From assembly GCF_947623445.1 (NCBI RefSeq), contig NC_135245.1, positions 18,607,501 to 18,671,500 on the forward strand: 64,000 bases of DNA, written 5' to 3'. The translations under genes and the position numbers were made by a program. A model generated the notes under the pieces. It saw only the letters and a list, made by a program, of their open reading frames with translations. It made no database searches and had not been told where the DNA came from. Shown here in pieces: positions 24,700 to 37,100 of the stretch (within the stretch, counting starts at the first letter, position 1; the number at the start of each line of letters is the position of its first letter). This DNA is from Clavelina lepadiformis (taxonomy: Eukaryota > Chordata > Ascidiacea > Aplousobranchia > Clavelinidae).

Positions 24700-27406
24700 A
24701 TGGCCAGCATTAAGACACCATCAGTTCAGGTTTATGGACGCAAGGTAATTTATACTTCAATGAAACTTGCTATTTATTAGAAACAAATTGGTCAAGTAGA
24801 GAGCAAATGGACTATAGCGGTATCCAAGGTGGAAAGCGTGGCACATTATGACTAGATTGTCCAGTACTCAAATGCCAGACTGTATAGTATGGCAAGAGTA
24901 CACCCGTGAGTTTTTCTGTAACGGCATTGCACACCAGGGCAAACTAATGTCTCCAAAAAAAGATGACGCTAACTTTTGCTTCAATTTAAACAGCAAAATT
25001 ACTGATTAATACCAATATCTCTAAAAAAACGAGAAACAATTTTTCCCTAGTTTCTATCGTATAGGTCCGCACTTTGCTTGCACAAATGCTGAGCAGTCAT
25101 AGATCGCGGTGCACACTGGAATTTGTTTCTGCACACACGAGATCTCGGCGGAAACTGCCATCTGGGTTCAAGTTAAATGTATCACGTGGTTGTGCACTTC
25201 TGCACTAGCACCGCCATTTTTCTGATAATAATAGCACCTTTAAAGATCCGGCTTTCGACAATTTTTTTCTATTAACGCCAATTTTGCTAGGGGCATTCCG
25301 TGCGATGTGCCCAAGGTCAGTGTGGTGTACATGACGAGTACACCAAAAACGTGCTATGCCACCTGTAATCTCTAAAAAAGGTCAGGCATTTCTTTCCTTT
25401 AGACAAGAGAATAATAGAAGAAAAAAGTGAAATTGTTATAGATCTAAAACAAAAATGTGATTGCATCATTTAACCTGGGGTGACATTGAGTGTACTTCGC
25501 TGATTGTAGGCTATATTGGAAAGTGTGGCACCAGCATGTCTGAAGTTAATGGATGTGCATGCGGAACCATTTTTTATCATCACATCGATTTATAATATAT
25601 AAACAAGGAAAACTGATTGTAGACTGCATTGTATACGACAATAATTGACGGAAGAAAACGGTATGGTATGATATGTAAGGTCTAGCACATTGAAAGCTCA
25701 GCACTAATTCACAATAGGTCAACAGATAAACAATTTGAATGACAGTTGTTAACTCAATGGTTCATGTGACAGGGATTTCAAACGCTTCTTTGTTGAAACT
25801 GGGGTTATTGTGTTCAATTATAAGGCCTTGTTGATTTAACTCTCGTAATCATTTACGCACTTTTTCATTATTTGAAAATTGTTAATACTTTCGTTTCTGG
25901 ATTTACAACCATTGGATTGGTTAATATGCATTATTTAACTTGTTTTTTTTTCATTCATCAGAAAACAGCTACAGCAGTTGCCCACTGCAAGCGTGGCAAG
26001 GGTTTAATTAAAGTGAATGGCAAACCAATTGAGATCTTGGAACCTGAAACTCTGCGATACAAAGTGAGTTGTTATGTTTAAATCTATAGTAATTTATATG
26101 AAATCGCATATTCTTCTGTATAGATTGAAGAGCCTGTTCTACTTTTGGGGAAACCCCGATTTGAAGGTGTTGACATCAGAATAAGAGTAAAGGGAGGCGG
26201 TAGAGTTGCTCAAGTGTATGGTAAGTAAAGACTGAGAATTTTTCCTCTACTCTGAGAACTTTTGCAATTGTATATGAAGAATTTAATTGGTAGATTCAAG
26301 CTTTCGCTGTAGGCTAAGGAAAATATTTTTTGGCGTGACCCAAATGTTTCAGATGCATAATAAGCATTATGGTCAACAAATAGGGAAACAGACATAAGCT
26401 AGGAGAATTACCACCAAGTTAGGTTGTCACTTCTAATCCAAGTTTGATAAATTTTTAGGTAGTGTTGTATGCAGTTTTACCAGTGCGAAATATTGCAGAA
26501 ATAGCAACATACCATTTCATACTATTAATTATACTTACTTCCTGTGAAATCCTAGAGTTTTGCCGAACACTCTTTGCAATGAATTTTTCTTTCACCGTTT
26601 GTGTGGAAACGTTATATTTGGTTAAATTTTGCCTTTTTTGTTATCATAATAAAGTGATTTATTTCCGATAAGTTATACCTATCATTGTGGAGATTTTTAT
26701 TATATATTGTGAAGGTGTTTTATTATTAAATTTGTGTTGCTGTAATATTTTGCTTAACTTTCAACAAAGCAGGTTTTTGGCTTACAATTACTTTGCAAAT
26801 TGCTAAAATTTGTAATTTTTGCAGCTATTCGTCAAGCCCTTGCAAAATCTTTGGTTGCATATTACCAGAAATGTGAGTGCAGTTTGATTACATCCCTACA
26901 GTTTGGTGAAAATCATTTAAATAATGTTTTAAAGTTAGATACATTGCAAAGCCCAAGCGATTTTTTTTCATTATTCTTTTAGTTCTTCCTTGGAATTGCA
27001 CCTGCGCTCGACTGTACTTCTGTGAAATTATCATATTTCATTTTAATAAGAAATCATAATCATTACTGTTGTTAATTAATGAATTTTGTTGTTTTAATAA
27101 TAATAATTTCAGCTAAAACCATGTAAGAAGAATTATTACACATTAAATTACGGCTTGGTGCAATACCGTGGTTACCATCATTTAGTTTTACTATTATATA
27201 TATTTTATCAAGTGTTATGATGTCGAAGAAATTATGTTGTTTAATGATTTTTATTTCAAGATGTCGACGAAGCTTCAAAGAAGGAGATCAAAGACACCTT
27301 GATCCAGTACGATCGATCTCTCCTTGTTTCTGATCCTCGTCGTAAGGAGGCCAAGAAGTTTGGCGGCCCTGGTGCAAGAGCACGCTACCAAAAATCCTAC
27401 CGTTAA
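24700..27406 (+). CDS. RPS16: 40S ribosomal protein S16 (uS9)
   Basis: Five coding exons: 24700-24744, 25962-26063, 26124-26220, 26825-26872, 27261-27406; 145 residues, all borders GT-AG and in phase. RPS16 is a core protein of the 40S head in the cytosolic ribosome; its C-terminal Arg reaches towards the P-site tRNA. Diagnostic blocks are [71 protein letters not shown] and the tail [17 protein letters not shown], which ends at the expected Arg. Length is one residue less than the human protein as I recall it. The long first intron (24745-25961) carries dispersed-repeat sequence. The 3' end converges with an unrecognised minus-strand gene less than 300 bp away. Confidence 0.97.
24930..25165 (+). 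repeat. Dispersed repeat, copy in RPS16 intron 1
   Basis: Shares order and wording with about 61985-62265: TGTCTCCAAAAAA, a GATATCTCT/CAATATCTCT block, and GCACACTGGAATTT followed by TCTGCAC and GAGA(A)TCT. The two copies are in the same orientation and diverged. No TSD or coding frame seen; the class is unknown. Confidence 0.55.
25166..25200. repeat. One-ended remnant of the 100-bp palindromic MITE family
   Basis: GTGGTTGTGCACTTCTGCACTAG resembles one terminal repeat of the elements at 34137-34234 and 61611-61711. The other end is absent. Confidence 0.5.
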
Positions 27407-27698
27407 ACTTGTATGCGCAATACAACATCGACAAAGCAGATCAGTGTCGATTTATACAAAAACGGCTTTAACAAGAAAAATAAGTAACTAAATAATACGT
27501 AATACACTTTGTAATCGATGGTTAACAAGTTTCATTTGTGAAAACGTTGTGAACAGCTCTGTTGGCTCCATCCACGTAGTGCTGTAGCCATGCCATCGCC
27601 TTTTATTAGATCAACTTCTTAAACCTTTTCAAACCGGATCTAGGAAAAAAACGGTTTATAAGCAAAAACAACCGTTTATTACATTAGAATTTTGTTGC

Positions 27699-28463
27699 TT
27701 ACATTCCCTGGTCTTTCAAAATTTTTCGTTTATTTCTTATTTCGGCAATCTCGTCCATAGTGGTTAACACGTATCGCAATAACCTCCGGTCCTCCTCAAG
27801 CTGTCATGATTAAATTTATTTGTAAAACATAGTTTTATCAATTCGATTTGTTAATTTAGTTATAGATAGGCGTTGGAAATAACAACCTCAACAGACTTTC
27901 GTGCTTTCTTTGTCTTTTTGGCGCTTGAAGGCGATGATGGAAAGGTATACTCTTCGTTTTGATCCACCGTTTTTAGCTAGAAAATGCGCAGAGCAACACT
28001 CTATAGTTAGTCTAGGCTTAGTGGGAAAATATAGGCTACTGCCGCCATGTATTTGCGTTTACCTGTGATATCATTTTATGGCGACTTGGCACGATGCTGT
28101 CATCATAAGCAGATTCATCAAACAGCAGATTTGGATTTTTTCCTTGAAAACACTAGCAGCTTAGCATATTTCGCTAATGCAATTAAGTACGTGAGGAATC
28201 TAACCTGTACTGCACATATTGTGGTGGTTCTGAGATGTGACCATCTTTTGAATGAGAATGCTTTTTAACGCTGGGGTGTCAATTTTAGCTTTGTCTCCGA
28301 GCAAGTCGTCAACCGAAACACCCTGGGAGGTCATGGCTGGTGTTTCAGGCCCAGCATCGCTCTTTTGGTTTAAGTGTTTTGGTGTAAGCTGCTGTGCTGG
28401 AAGACAGGAATCTCGCAGTTGAGGGGTTATAAACTTAAAGCGCTTTTGTTGGCTTTGACTCAT
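27699..28463 (-). CDS. Unrecognised small spliced protein (174 aa)
   Basis: Four minus-strand exons fit together in phase with GT-AG borders: 28211-28463, 28063-28142, 27887-27976, 27699-27800. The protein begins MSQSQQKRFKFITPQLRDS, has a hydrophilic, Ser/Thr/Pro-containing middle with a KKTKKARK basic patch, and ends in a charged, probably helical segment (EEDRRLLRYVLTTMDEIAEIRN). No signal peptide or membrane segment. The basic patch and low hydrophobicity would suit a small nuclear or kinetochore-type protein, but I do not recognise the family. The ATG is the first in frame. It lies between RPS16 (convergent) and the sirtuin gene (same strand, 1.15 kb upstream of this start). Confidence 0.7.
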
Positions 28464-29617
28464 TTGGATGTAGGTTATACCAACTCAGACTGCAGTGACA
28501 ACTTACGTCAAAGTAAATTATGAAGCATAGAACTCAATAACAAAGGCCCAGGTTAGTTATTTCAGATTTTATCAAAATGAAGACAAGTCCCTTTCCCAAA
28601 ATGCAAGCCTTTTTCAATTCTAGGCTATGATTGAAATGCGTTTTTCTTTTCTATAGCCAAAGTTAGAAGAATACACAAACTGCATTACGAAGTATGACGC
28701 GTTTTGCTTCATATGTTTTATTATACCTTCAGGAACGTAACAGGCTACTAGTCTAGAACATGATTTACTGTTTTAATCTCAACGTTGCTTAAAATGCGAA
28801 ATGTACCGGTATAACCGCTGCAGTAGCCAGAAATGTTTTTAATAATGTGGGTGGCTATGCTATTTGAAAATTGATCTCTCGCTTTGTAAATAACTCACTT
28901 AATGCCATGCCAGCTTGAAGGCCCTCAACCTTATAGATAAACTAGCACCTCAAAAAACTATGCTACGGTGACTACAGTTTATCTTCTGGGCTGGGGTATG
29001 TCGTCTGTTGATGACAACTAGCCATAGACATCGGAAATATTAACGTGTTTATATTTCCGATGCAACTAGCAGCTTACTCTATGACGTAATTCACACAAAC
29101 ATCATGTAAAGAGTCACAAACGATAAAACTTTGCTTTGGTGAAACGCAATCAATTTGTCAGGTTTGTTTGTAACACAGCCGCTTTTGTTTCAAAGTATTC
29201 AATGCAATAAGTAGCTCAATTTATTCACATTCCGTGTAACTAATTAGCAGAATATTTTATTTCGACATATCACAAATGCACTTATTGAAAGATATTTCAC
29301 AAAGAATATTACTATGGCACGGACATATTAGCTGCGCAGTCTGTAGTATTGCGGACCTTCGCATGCGTTTATGTTACCTACATATAAACGGAAAAGCATT
29401 AACACAAAAAGTACTAAGTGAGCTATAACGAGACAAAATCGGGACGGTGTTTTGGCAAAACTGGTAATTCTAAATTGAGGCAACACAAAGAAAGCAAACC
29501 AATTTTAAAGCAGATCCATCGCCTCTCATAAACCCTTTCGAAAATATGCCTGATAAAAATATAGCACGAGGCTAGATACAAAATAGACAATAAATCTCAA
29601 AAGATTTGCTGAGAATC
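28464..29617. other. Intergenic, nothing recognised
   Basis: Presumably the promoter of the 174-aa gene and the sirtuin 3' UTR. No repeat or RNA gene seen. Confidence 0.5.
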
Positions 29618-32600
29618 TCAAAAGTCTGATGACTCGTCTGAATCGCTTGTTTCTGACCGGCTATCGCTAGAATCAGAACTTGTAGCTATTCTTCGTAAAA
29701 TAGTTGGCATTGAAACGCTCCTCTGTTTCGTCCCTTGCGCTTTCATTACAGTGCGTGTGTATTGTATGGTTGGTGCATGTGTTTTGGACAAGGCGTATAT
29801 GTTCTTCAACTGCCGCCCAGGTGAATTCAGTGCGGGACCTTCACCTGCGCAAGCACCAGTATTTGAGTTTTGCGGTTTGGAGGTATTCTTTAGAAAATTG
29901 TAATAAGAAAGATTGGATGGAATACTGGCGGAGGGTTCCCCGGACCCTAGAGGAAAATATACTGTGTAAGCAGCCGCCTTTGAATATCAACTAATTATCC
30001 ATGATATTCATGAAGGGTTTGGTCATATAAGCGGGCAAAATTGAGTATATTCTTCTAGTATACTCACCATATTCTTCAGACTTTCTTTGGCCTTTGTACT
30101 TCGGCAGTGGAGTGGATCGTATTGTGTGAAAATATCGTTTAATATTTTTATCTATTTTGGGAGGAGTTGGCTTCACAGTGCCCTCTTTTTGCTCCGATGC
30201 TACAGAGGATGCGCTTGATATCCCACTGTCGGTTTGCGTTTCAGACAAGTTCTCCTTTTGATCATTCTTTACGGTTACAACACACATTTAATGAATAAAA
30301 GTGAAATCTTGTGGATCTATACAGTAGTTTATTTTTTCTCAATTTCAAACATTCAGAGAGTTAATAATAAATAAATCAAAATATAAAATAGTTCACCTCC
30401 GTTTTGCTCTCATGTTCTTCCATTACTTCTTCCAGAAATTTCTTCCAGCCAAGTACTGTTGAAAAGCGTTCAATGATCTCAGTAAGGTCGCCAGTGACCG
30501 CGATGTCCGTTGGACGACCTCTTTTTTTAAATGGGCCAACTTTTTCCCGATTTAGCAGCAGACGCGGCACGTTGAAACGAATTGAATCGACCAAACTTGC
30601 AAACGGTTCCACCTAAACAATTACCACAGTAATACAGTGTTCGTTATATAACATTCATAACATAGTGAGTAATTGTCATCACCCATTCCCTATTAATATT
30701 CTTATTACCAGTTCGGTAAATAACATCAGGCTTTAGTTTTAAGTTAACTTTGGGCTCAGATACATGTACTAATTTGGACACTTAAACACAAAACTGTAAA
30801 ACTCAAAAAAAGGTGGAAGTAAAAGGCAATGCCTATCTCTAGACTTCCATGACATATCAAATATTCAGATTCATTTTTACAATTACTGACCTCCAGTGAA
30901 GTACCCATCACCATCAAAAGATCACAAACAGGAAAGTCTTTGAGGTAATAATAAAATCTCTTTGGCAAATCTTCTCCAAAAAATACGATATCTGGTTTCA
31001 CAACACCCCAACACATTGATTGACAGCGGGGGACAGCGCCTTTGAAGATTTTTTGCTGCATGTGTAAGATAGTGATTATCAGTGTTTCTTTGGCTTATCA
31101 TTGTAAATTACGCACATGTTAAAAGGCATTTAAAAATTGTCAAACAATAATTAATTAAAATAGGTCGAGTGGAAAAACATTCCACCTATGTCAAACTGTT
31201 TCTAAAAACGAATACTAGATAGTGTCTAAAATATGAAAGTGTATTTGTGATAGTTCTGTGTGGAATTTCACCAAAAGCCAAGACACCCAATTTTTACCTT
31301 TATTGCATCTCCATCATATTTTTTCCCACATTTTTGGCAAGTGGCCGTCATAAATGTCCCATGAGCTTCCACAATCTTTGCTGGAGGAATTCCAGCCACT
31401 AACCAAACAATTTTTAAAGAATCAAGTAAATGGCAATCAACAAGGATATCACAACAAGAACAACATTCATGTTTGGTTAAATACTTAACAGTGTATATAA
31501 TCAATAAAGTATAACACAACTAAAAAGCATTACCAACAACAGTCTGTACGAAACAAAGTGACAACCCTTTGCCTTAATTTCAGAGCAACATTTCACAAAT
31601 TTATCAAAGTAGAAAGTTCAGCTGGTGTCTTACGTCGTTCTAAGCCGTCAATATTCTGGCTGTAGACCCTGAGGAGGATTCCTTTTTCATGCAAACAACG
31701 AAGAAAATAATGAGCTAAGTTGGGTCTGTACTTCCCACTGGGATATAACTCTTTGGCCAATTCAAAAAAAGGTTTTGGCTTTTCTTTAAAATAATCCAAA
31801 TCGAATATGGCTGTTGGATAAGGGACGTTGTATCGCTGCAGGTTATCATATAATCCGGTACCAGGAGTTCTAAAGAATCAAACAGAAAATTTGTGAATTA
31901 TCTTGATTTGAGAAACAGAATAAACAACCAATGGAGTTTGGACAAGTTAACGTTACGCCAGACTCGTAACTGTTAAGGATCAATGTTTAACATTTAAAGC
32001 CAGGGCATCGATTAAATGGATATATTTATAGCACAGATGTATATGGCTTGCATCAAATAACGAATTAATGAATGACTTTCATGCGATATTTAAAAAATTA
32101 GATACGATACCGTTCCTATATATAAATTCACCTATATTAAGGGTCAACACAACACAAAACATTTAATAAGAAACACAATGGAACACACTCATCACTATAA
32201 AATTACTGAGTCCATATAATGTTACTTGCCAGCAGTGATATCAATGTTTGTTACTGAACCATAGACCTTATACATGGATACTCTATACTCATATTACGTT
32301 ACAGTCTGGATAAATTGTCTGCCTACACAAAGGCTATCAACAGTTTGAAAACATTGCCATGAAAATAATCAAAAAACCTCGGAAGTTATTTGCAAATTAG
32401 AGTCACATTTCTACTGCATACCTTGTAGTATAAACATATGTTTAGCATGCATGAAATGCTTCAAATGAAGTTAACACCAAAACCAATTATTTAACCGATT
32501 TACAGTAGCACTTATCATACACTAACCGGAAATCAGGGATGCCGCTAGCTGTACTTATGCCTGCTCCAACCATAACAACAATATTTTTTGCTCGTCTCGC

Positions 32601-33473
32601 AACTATAAATCTACCAACATCTTCCAGTGTTTCCAACTTCACTCTAGATGTCCTACTGCTGCCTGCACTTTGCGAAGAAAAGAATCTCGCATTTGGCGAT
32701 CTGTAAAAAAAGTGACTTTTTAAGTTTACAGATTCCTTACAAATGAAGTGCAAGATACAAAAAAAATTATTTTACATTAACTGCATACTTCTTGGTTGGT
32801 AACCTGTTGTTGGAGTTAATGTCTAACTTTGAGAGTGATTTTGTGATCACCGCGGTTGCATCGTTGGTAGTTTTTGGTTTCTTTTTAGACCTTTTTGGTT
32901 TGTTTGAAATCCCAACATTAATTGCTCTAGCTGGGTGTGTGATAGTTGAGTCCTTCTGACAGAAAATGACAACAAATACTACAAAGTCGAAATCAAGGTA
33001 AAATTTAACCACTTTTATCTAATTTATACCTTTGCAAGTCTAGCAGATGTGGAATCAGCATTTCCACTAAGATTTACAACAACCGATTTACTTCTTGGAA
33101 CTTTATCCTTTAAATTGCCAGCTTTCACCCTACGTTTTTCTGGAATTAAATCTAAGTTTTACTGATTCATTTCACAACAAAGAAAATAGAATAAGGAATT
33201 CTTAAATTTGTGAACATGCCTTTTTATATTATAAACATTTTCATTCATTTTCATTTCATTTTCATTCTTTCATTTACCTCCACGTTTTTTCGGCTTTGGC
33301 ATGGCATTTAAAATTACTCCATCTTTGAAGAGATGGGAAGTTGTTTGCAGACCAACGTTTGTCAATGCAGTGTTGGTAGTTCCAAACAATAATATATTGC
33401 ACTTTAAACTGGAAAGCTGTGTATGCACAGGTTGAGTCAGTCTATTTAGTAGTTTTTCGAGCATGTATCTCAT
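29618..33473 (-). CDS. SIRT3: SIRT3-like NAD-dependent deacylase with long N- and C-terminal extensions
   Basis: Ten minus-strand exons, phases consistent: 33278-33473, 33030-33139, 32789-32955, 32527-32700, 31634-31869, 31298-31398, 30891-31055, 30397-30612, 30068-30266, 29618-29844; 596 residues. Sirtuins remove acyl groups from lysines using NAD+. The class I core (about 195-450) shows GAGIS (203-207), GIPDFR, QNIDGLE (287-293), catalytic His307 in [31 protein letters not shown] and [10 protein letters not shown]; the wording is closest to SIRT3. Zinc ligands are C315/C318 and C339/C343, the second pair with three residues between instead of two. Before the core are about 190 residues, with a basic start (possible mitochondrial presequence) and a [10 protein letters not shown]-type nuclear-signal-like patch. 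After it come about 140 residues ending in a Ser/Asp/Glu-rich tail. The last two exons are less certain than the core. Confidence 0.88.
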
Positions 33474-34128
33474 GGATTAATAACAATTAGTCTGCAAAAC
33501 CCTAATCACTTATATAGGTTTAAATTTATAATATGCTATAACTTATAGGAAGTGACTAAGTACTGAAGTAAGTCATGGAACTGAATGTACATTTCAACAC
33601 ACTCGTCTTTCATCCCCTAATTTTTAACAGTAATAATATCCAAAGGTACTGCAAAGGGTCAGAAATAATTTAATAAAAATCTTGTTTGCCATCAGTGAAA
33701 ATAAAGAAATGGTGAATGAAAGGAAAGAAGAAAGGTGGAAATGGAAGGTTGGTTGAGAAGATAAGAAATCTTGCATTAAAACCACTATTGAAAAAGCGTA
33801 CCAAATTCACTGGTAAACTTCATTAGGCTATAGGTCTAGCCTAATCTTGCAGTCTACATTTTAAAACACTGTTGGAAATTTTTCCAAAAATCTACGAAAT
33901 ATAGCGTACTGGTAGATGCTAGCCTATAGAAATAGGTTCTCAAAGTAGGCTACTGGTATATAAATATTTTTAAGTTAACGGTGTTTTTACGTAACGTCTT
34001 CTATTGGTATGCAAATCTTTCTCCTCGAACTGAGAAAAGTATTTACCCGACTTAAACCCGGCGATAATTCGTCATCGCTCAAGCCCAAGTTGCCGAGCTA
34101 TAGCATTTGTGCAAGGGATTATCACACA
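33474..34128. other. Divergent intergenic, sirtuin side
   Basis: Nothing recognised apart from the likely sirtuin promoter. Confidence 0.45.
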
Positions 34129-34136
34129 TTTTTTAT

Positions 34137-34234
34137 GGATCTAGTGCAGAAGTGCACAATCGCGTGATGCCTTAACTAGACCTCTGTTAACCAAATTGTG
34201 ACATCATTCGATTGTGCATTTCTGCACTAGACCC
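34137..34234. mobile_element. 98-bp palindromic MITE with 8-bp duplication
   Basis: The ends are inverted: GGATCTAGTGCAGAAGTGCA on the left and GGGTCTAGTGCAGAAATGCA on the reverse-complemented right (inverted match 24 of 26 when extended). A perfect 8-bp duplication TTTTTTAT flanks it (34129-34136, 34235-34242). Related to 61611-61711 and the fragment at 25166-25200. The 8-bp duplication fits hAT-type mobilisation. Confidence 0.88.
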
Positions 34235-34242
34235 TTTTTTAT

Positions 34243-35468
34243 ATGATATTGCCTGAATATAGAACAATCGAATTTGAATTTACGTTTTGAAATCCATGTC
34301 CATTGAACAGGTGCAAGTGTCGTTAATGCCTTACCCAAGGGCATTACAACTATTGTGGTAGCTAACATATATCATCTGCAGGACAAAGTTCACCGATTCC
34401 ACTATAAGGCGATACTCGCCTTGGCCTTTAGTTCATTTTTGAACGTATAAGCAATAAGCCCGCTTGACTGTTGCTGGAGAAACAGAAAAAATGTTGGCAT
34501 ATATCGTAAACATAAACATCTAATAAAACATTTTAGCAATAGGAAACGATTTCAGTTTTACATGGACGTGCAACAGTTTTATGGTTTTTCAATTTAATAG
34601 TAAACGTTAGAAACATTTATTAGTTTATCGTCCGTTGTTGGACATATTTTTTTTGTATTTCTTCAACTGTTGTCGGTATTTTTACACTTCTCAGACGCCG
34701 CTCTGCTTTGTTGTAGTCAACAAGATCGTCTCTCTATCTGAGTCTCTGTCTTCTTTTGCTTCTTTTTCTTCCTCTGGGTATTCATTCTGTGATGAGTCCC
34801 GTCGACCATTCATCTGAGTATCTAGTTACATGTCTTGAACATGTTCATTACTTTTGATTTCATATTTCTGGGATGTCTTTTTTATGCACGCCACACTTGT
34901 AGACGCTTCCTTATCACGTCACGTAGTCTATACTAATCAAGCAAGGACATGTTATGAGAAGAGAGCGGAAGGTACCTATCCTTCATAAGTTAAAATTTTA
35001 CTTTCGCACAGTTAATGGCGAAATAAAACAAAACAAGTTAATTTGTAATAAGAGAATGGACAAGTAACCTTAAATGCGTCTACGGATTTCTATTAAATAT
35101 ACTAAAAACAACTTTTGGAACATAGCTTAACAGCTTAATGGTAGGCCTATATAGTTTTGCTGTTTTCATAAGGTAAGAAATATAAATAGTAAGAAATACC
35201 GATATTTTTAGCCTGTTAAGTTCACAGTTATTTTTAGTTTACAAGGTGTATATCTTGCTATGGAGAAAATGACACATTACTTTGAACTTCATGCAGAGGG
35301 ACCTGCATAAGCGGTAGGCCTAGTAGATAGATAAACTTTAGAAAAACAATTAAATTGTGTTACAGTCATATCACGTTGACATGCTGCATATTTTGTATAC
35401 CATAGTGCATTAAATTGGTACATAACATTAGGATCATTTCATTATAATAGGAACGATACTTTCAACTT
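34243..35468. other. Intergenic, nothing recognised
   Basis: AT-rich, with no protein-like frame and no repeat structure found. Confidence 0.5.
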
Positions 35469-36420
35469 TTGGAACCACCCTATTGTTTTAATTGCTTAAA
35501 TGATTCTATGCAATATTCTGAGATGAGAGGTGAAAATTTGACAAAATGCAGATTAGCGGTTTTGAAGTTATGGACAAAAATATTTTTGACCAGTAGGTGG
35601 TCTCAAATAAAGGAGCAACAAACAAACCGTAAAACCTCGAGATCCGCTCATTGCATTTGGATAATTGTTTGATTTACCTCGGAGGTTTATCCCTATGTTT
35701 TCAGGGGTGGGCTTTTATGCTTTTCAATTTCAACAATGTGAAATGTAAACAATTTTTTTAATTTCAAAAACAAAAGCTGATGCATTTCTTACTAAATGTA
35801 GCTTGTATAGTGTTTAAGAGATGAAACTGAGAATGTCATGTTGCCAAGATGTTATAAGTTGTTACTGAAAGCAAGCGATATCATATAGGTAAGAAGGTAG
35901 TGTGATATGTAGATGGAAGAAACGTGCAGTATTTGTTACATCATATATGAAGATGAACTAAAAAATACTGAAATGTGCAAATACAATAAAGAAGTTGTTT
36001 CATAACGACAAAATCAAATAACAAGACTCTTTGCTACAATAGAATATACTTAGAATTAAAAAAATTGACTATGGTAATTTGCAATGACTATTATGTAAAA
36101 AATTGTTAGTGTGACAATATACTGTTTGTGGCACAACTTTTGTCTCAAAAGTAAAGGCTGTAATTCATTTTCATATGGATGAGTAGAAAGCCTGCCCCCA
36201 AAATATGGGGTAGATCAAAAAATTATCCAAATACAATGAGCAGATCTTGAGATATTACAGTTTCTTTGTTGCTCCTTTCATTTGAATCTACCTAGTGGTC
36301 AAAAACTTTTTTCCTATAACTTGAAAACCGCTAATCAGATTTTCGTCAAATTTTACCATTCATCTTGAATATTGAATAGAATCATTTAAGCAAATTAAAA
36401 CATAGGGTGGTTTGAACCAA
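35469..36420. mobile_element. Long-inverted-repeat (foldback-type) element, about 950 bp
   Basis: The left ~280 bp (TTGGAACCACCCTAT, then TTTTAATTGCTTAAATGATT, GATTAGCGGTTTT, GGAGCAACAAA, ATTTGGATAATT, GTGGGCTTT) is repeated in reverse complement at the right end in the same order, with scattered differences. The middle ~400 bp is AT-rich without a gene. No clear target-site duplication was found, so the exact ends and superfamily are uncertain. Confidence 0.8.
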
Positions 36421-36773
36421 TGTTCACATTATTATGAAATAACCAATTTCCCATTCCAACAAACACTGCCATTGAGTTTTTCTGTTAACCGAACTGGGAA
36501 CTTGGAAAACCGAACTTGGAAAAGACAAGCTCGTTAAATGAGCTTGTGCTGTGTGAATCATGTAAATTTCACACAGATGCAATTCCAAAGGAATGATTTT
36601 TAACAATTTAAATCTGTGCCTAAAATAATTGTTTCATTTGTTCTTTTTTAGGCCTAGCTTTTGTGTTGTAGTGTACAGGTACATAAACATAAGCTATACT
36701 GTCACACAAATTTTAGAGTTAGTTATTGATTTCAAACGTCTGAGCTGAACGTGTCAGTCGCTCGGAATTGAGG
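36421..36773 (+). promoter_or_regulatory. GTF2A2: 5' flank of GTF2A2
   Basis: Short stretch between the foldback element and the GTF2A2 ATG; must contain at least the proximal promoter and 5' UTR. No TATA box recognised. Confidence 0.35.
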
Positions 36774-37100
36774 ATGAGTTATCAGCTGTATCGCAACACA
36801 ACACTGGGGAATAGTCTTCAAGAGTCACTTGATGAGTTGATCCAATCACAACAAATAACTCCACAACTTGCTTTGCATGTTTTGCTCGAATTCGACAAGG
36901 CAATTAACCATGGATTATCTTCAAGAGTGCGAAATAGGATAACTTTCAAAGGAGATTTGAATACATATCGATTCTGTGACAATGTCTGGACATTTGTTTT
37001 AAAAAATGCAGAATTTACAGATTCTCTTAACAAAGTCAAGGTCGATAAAGTAAAAATTGTGGCTTGTGATGGAAAAAATGCAGCTGCCAAAGATGACTAA
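36774..37100 (+). CDS. GTF2A2: TFIIA gamma (small) subunit
   Basis: A single-exon, 108-residue frame that is almost the human protein: [52 protein letters not shown] and [18 protein letters not shown] gamma pairs with the processed alpha/beta subunits in the nucleus and stabilises TBP on core promoters of RNA polymerase II. The first half is the helical bundle and the second half the beta-barrel part. Length matches the family. The ATG is chosen because the frame upstream continues only through a TTG. Intronless here, which could be genuine or a retrocopy; nothing suggests decay. The next gene downstream is on the same strand, 0.85 kb away. Confidence 0.96.
   Translation: MSYQLYRNTTLGNSLQESLDELIQSQQITPQLALHVLLEFDKAINHGLSSRVRNRITFKGDLNTYRFCDNVWTFVLKNAEFTDSLNKVKVDKVKIVACDGKNAAAKDD

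Noticed and set aside
24745-27260. Intronic snoRNAs in RPS16, as many ribosomal protein genes host them
   Set aside because: No convincing C/D or H/ACA box arrangement with a terminal stem was seen in the introns.
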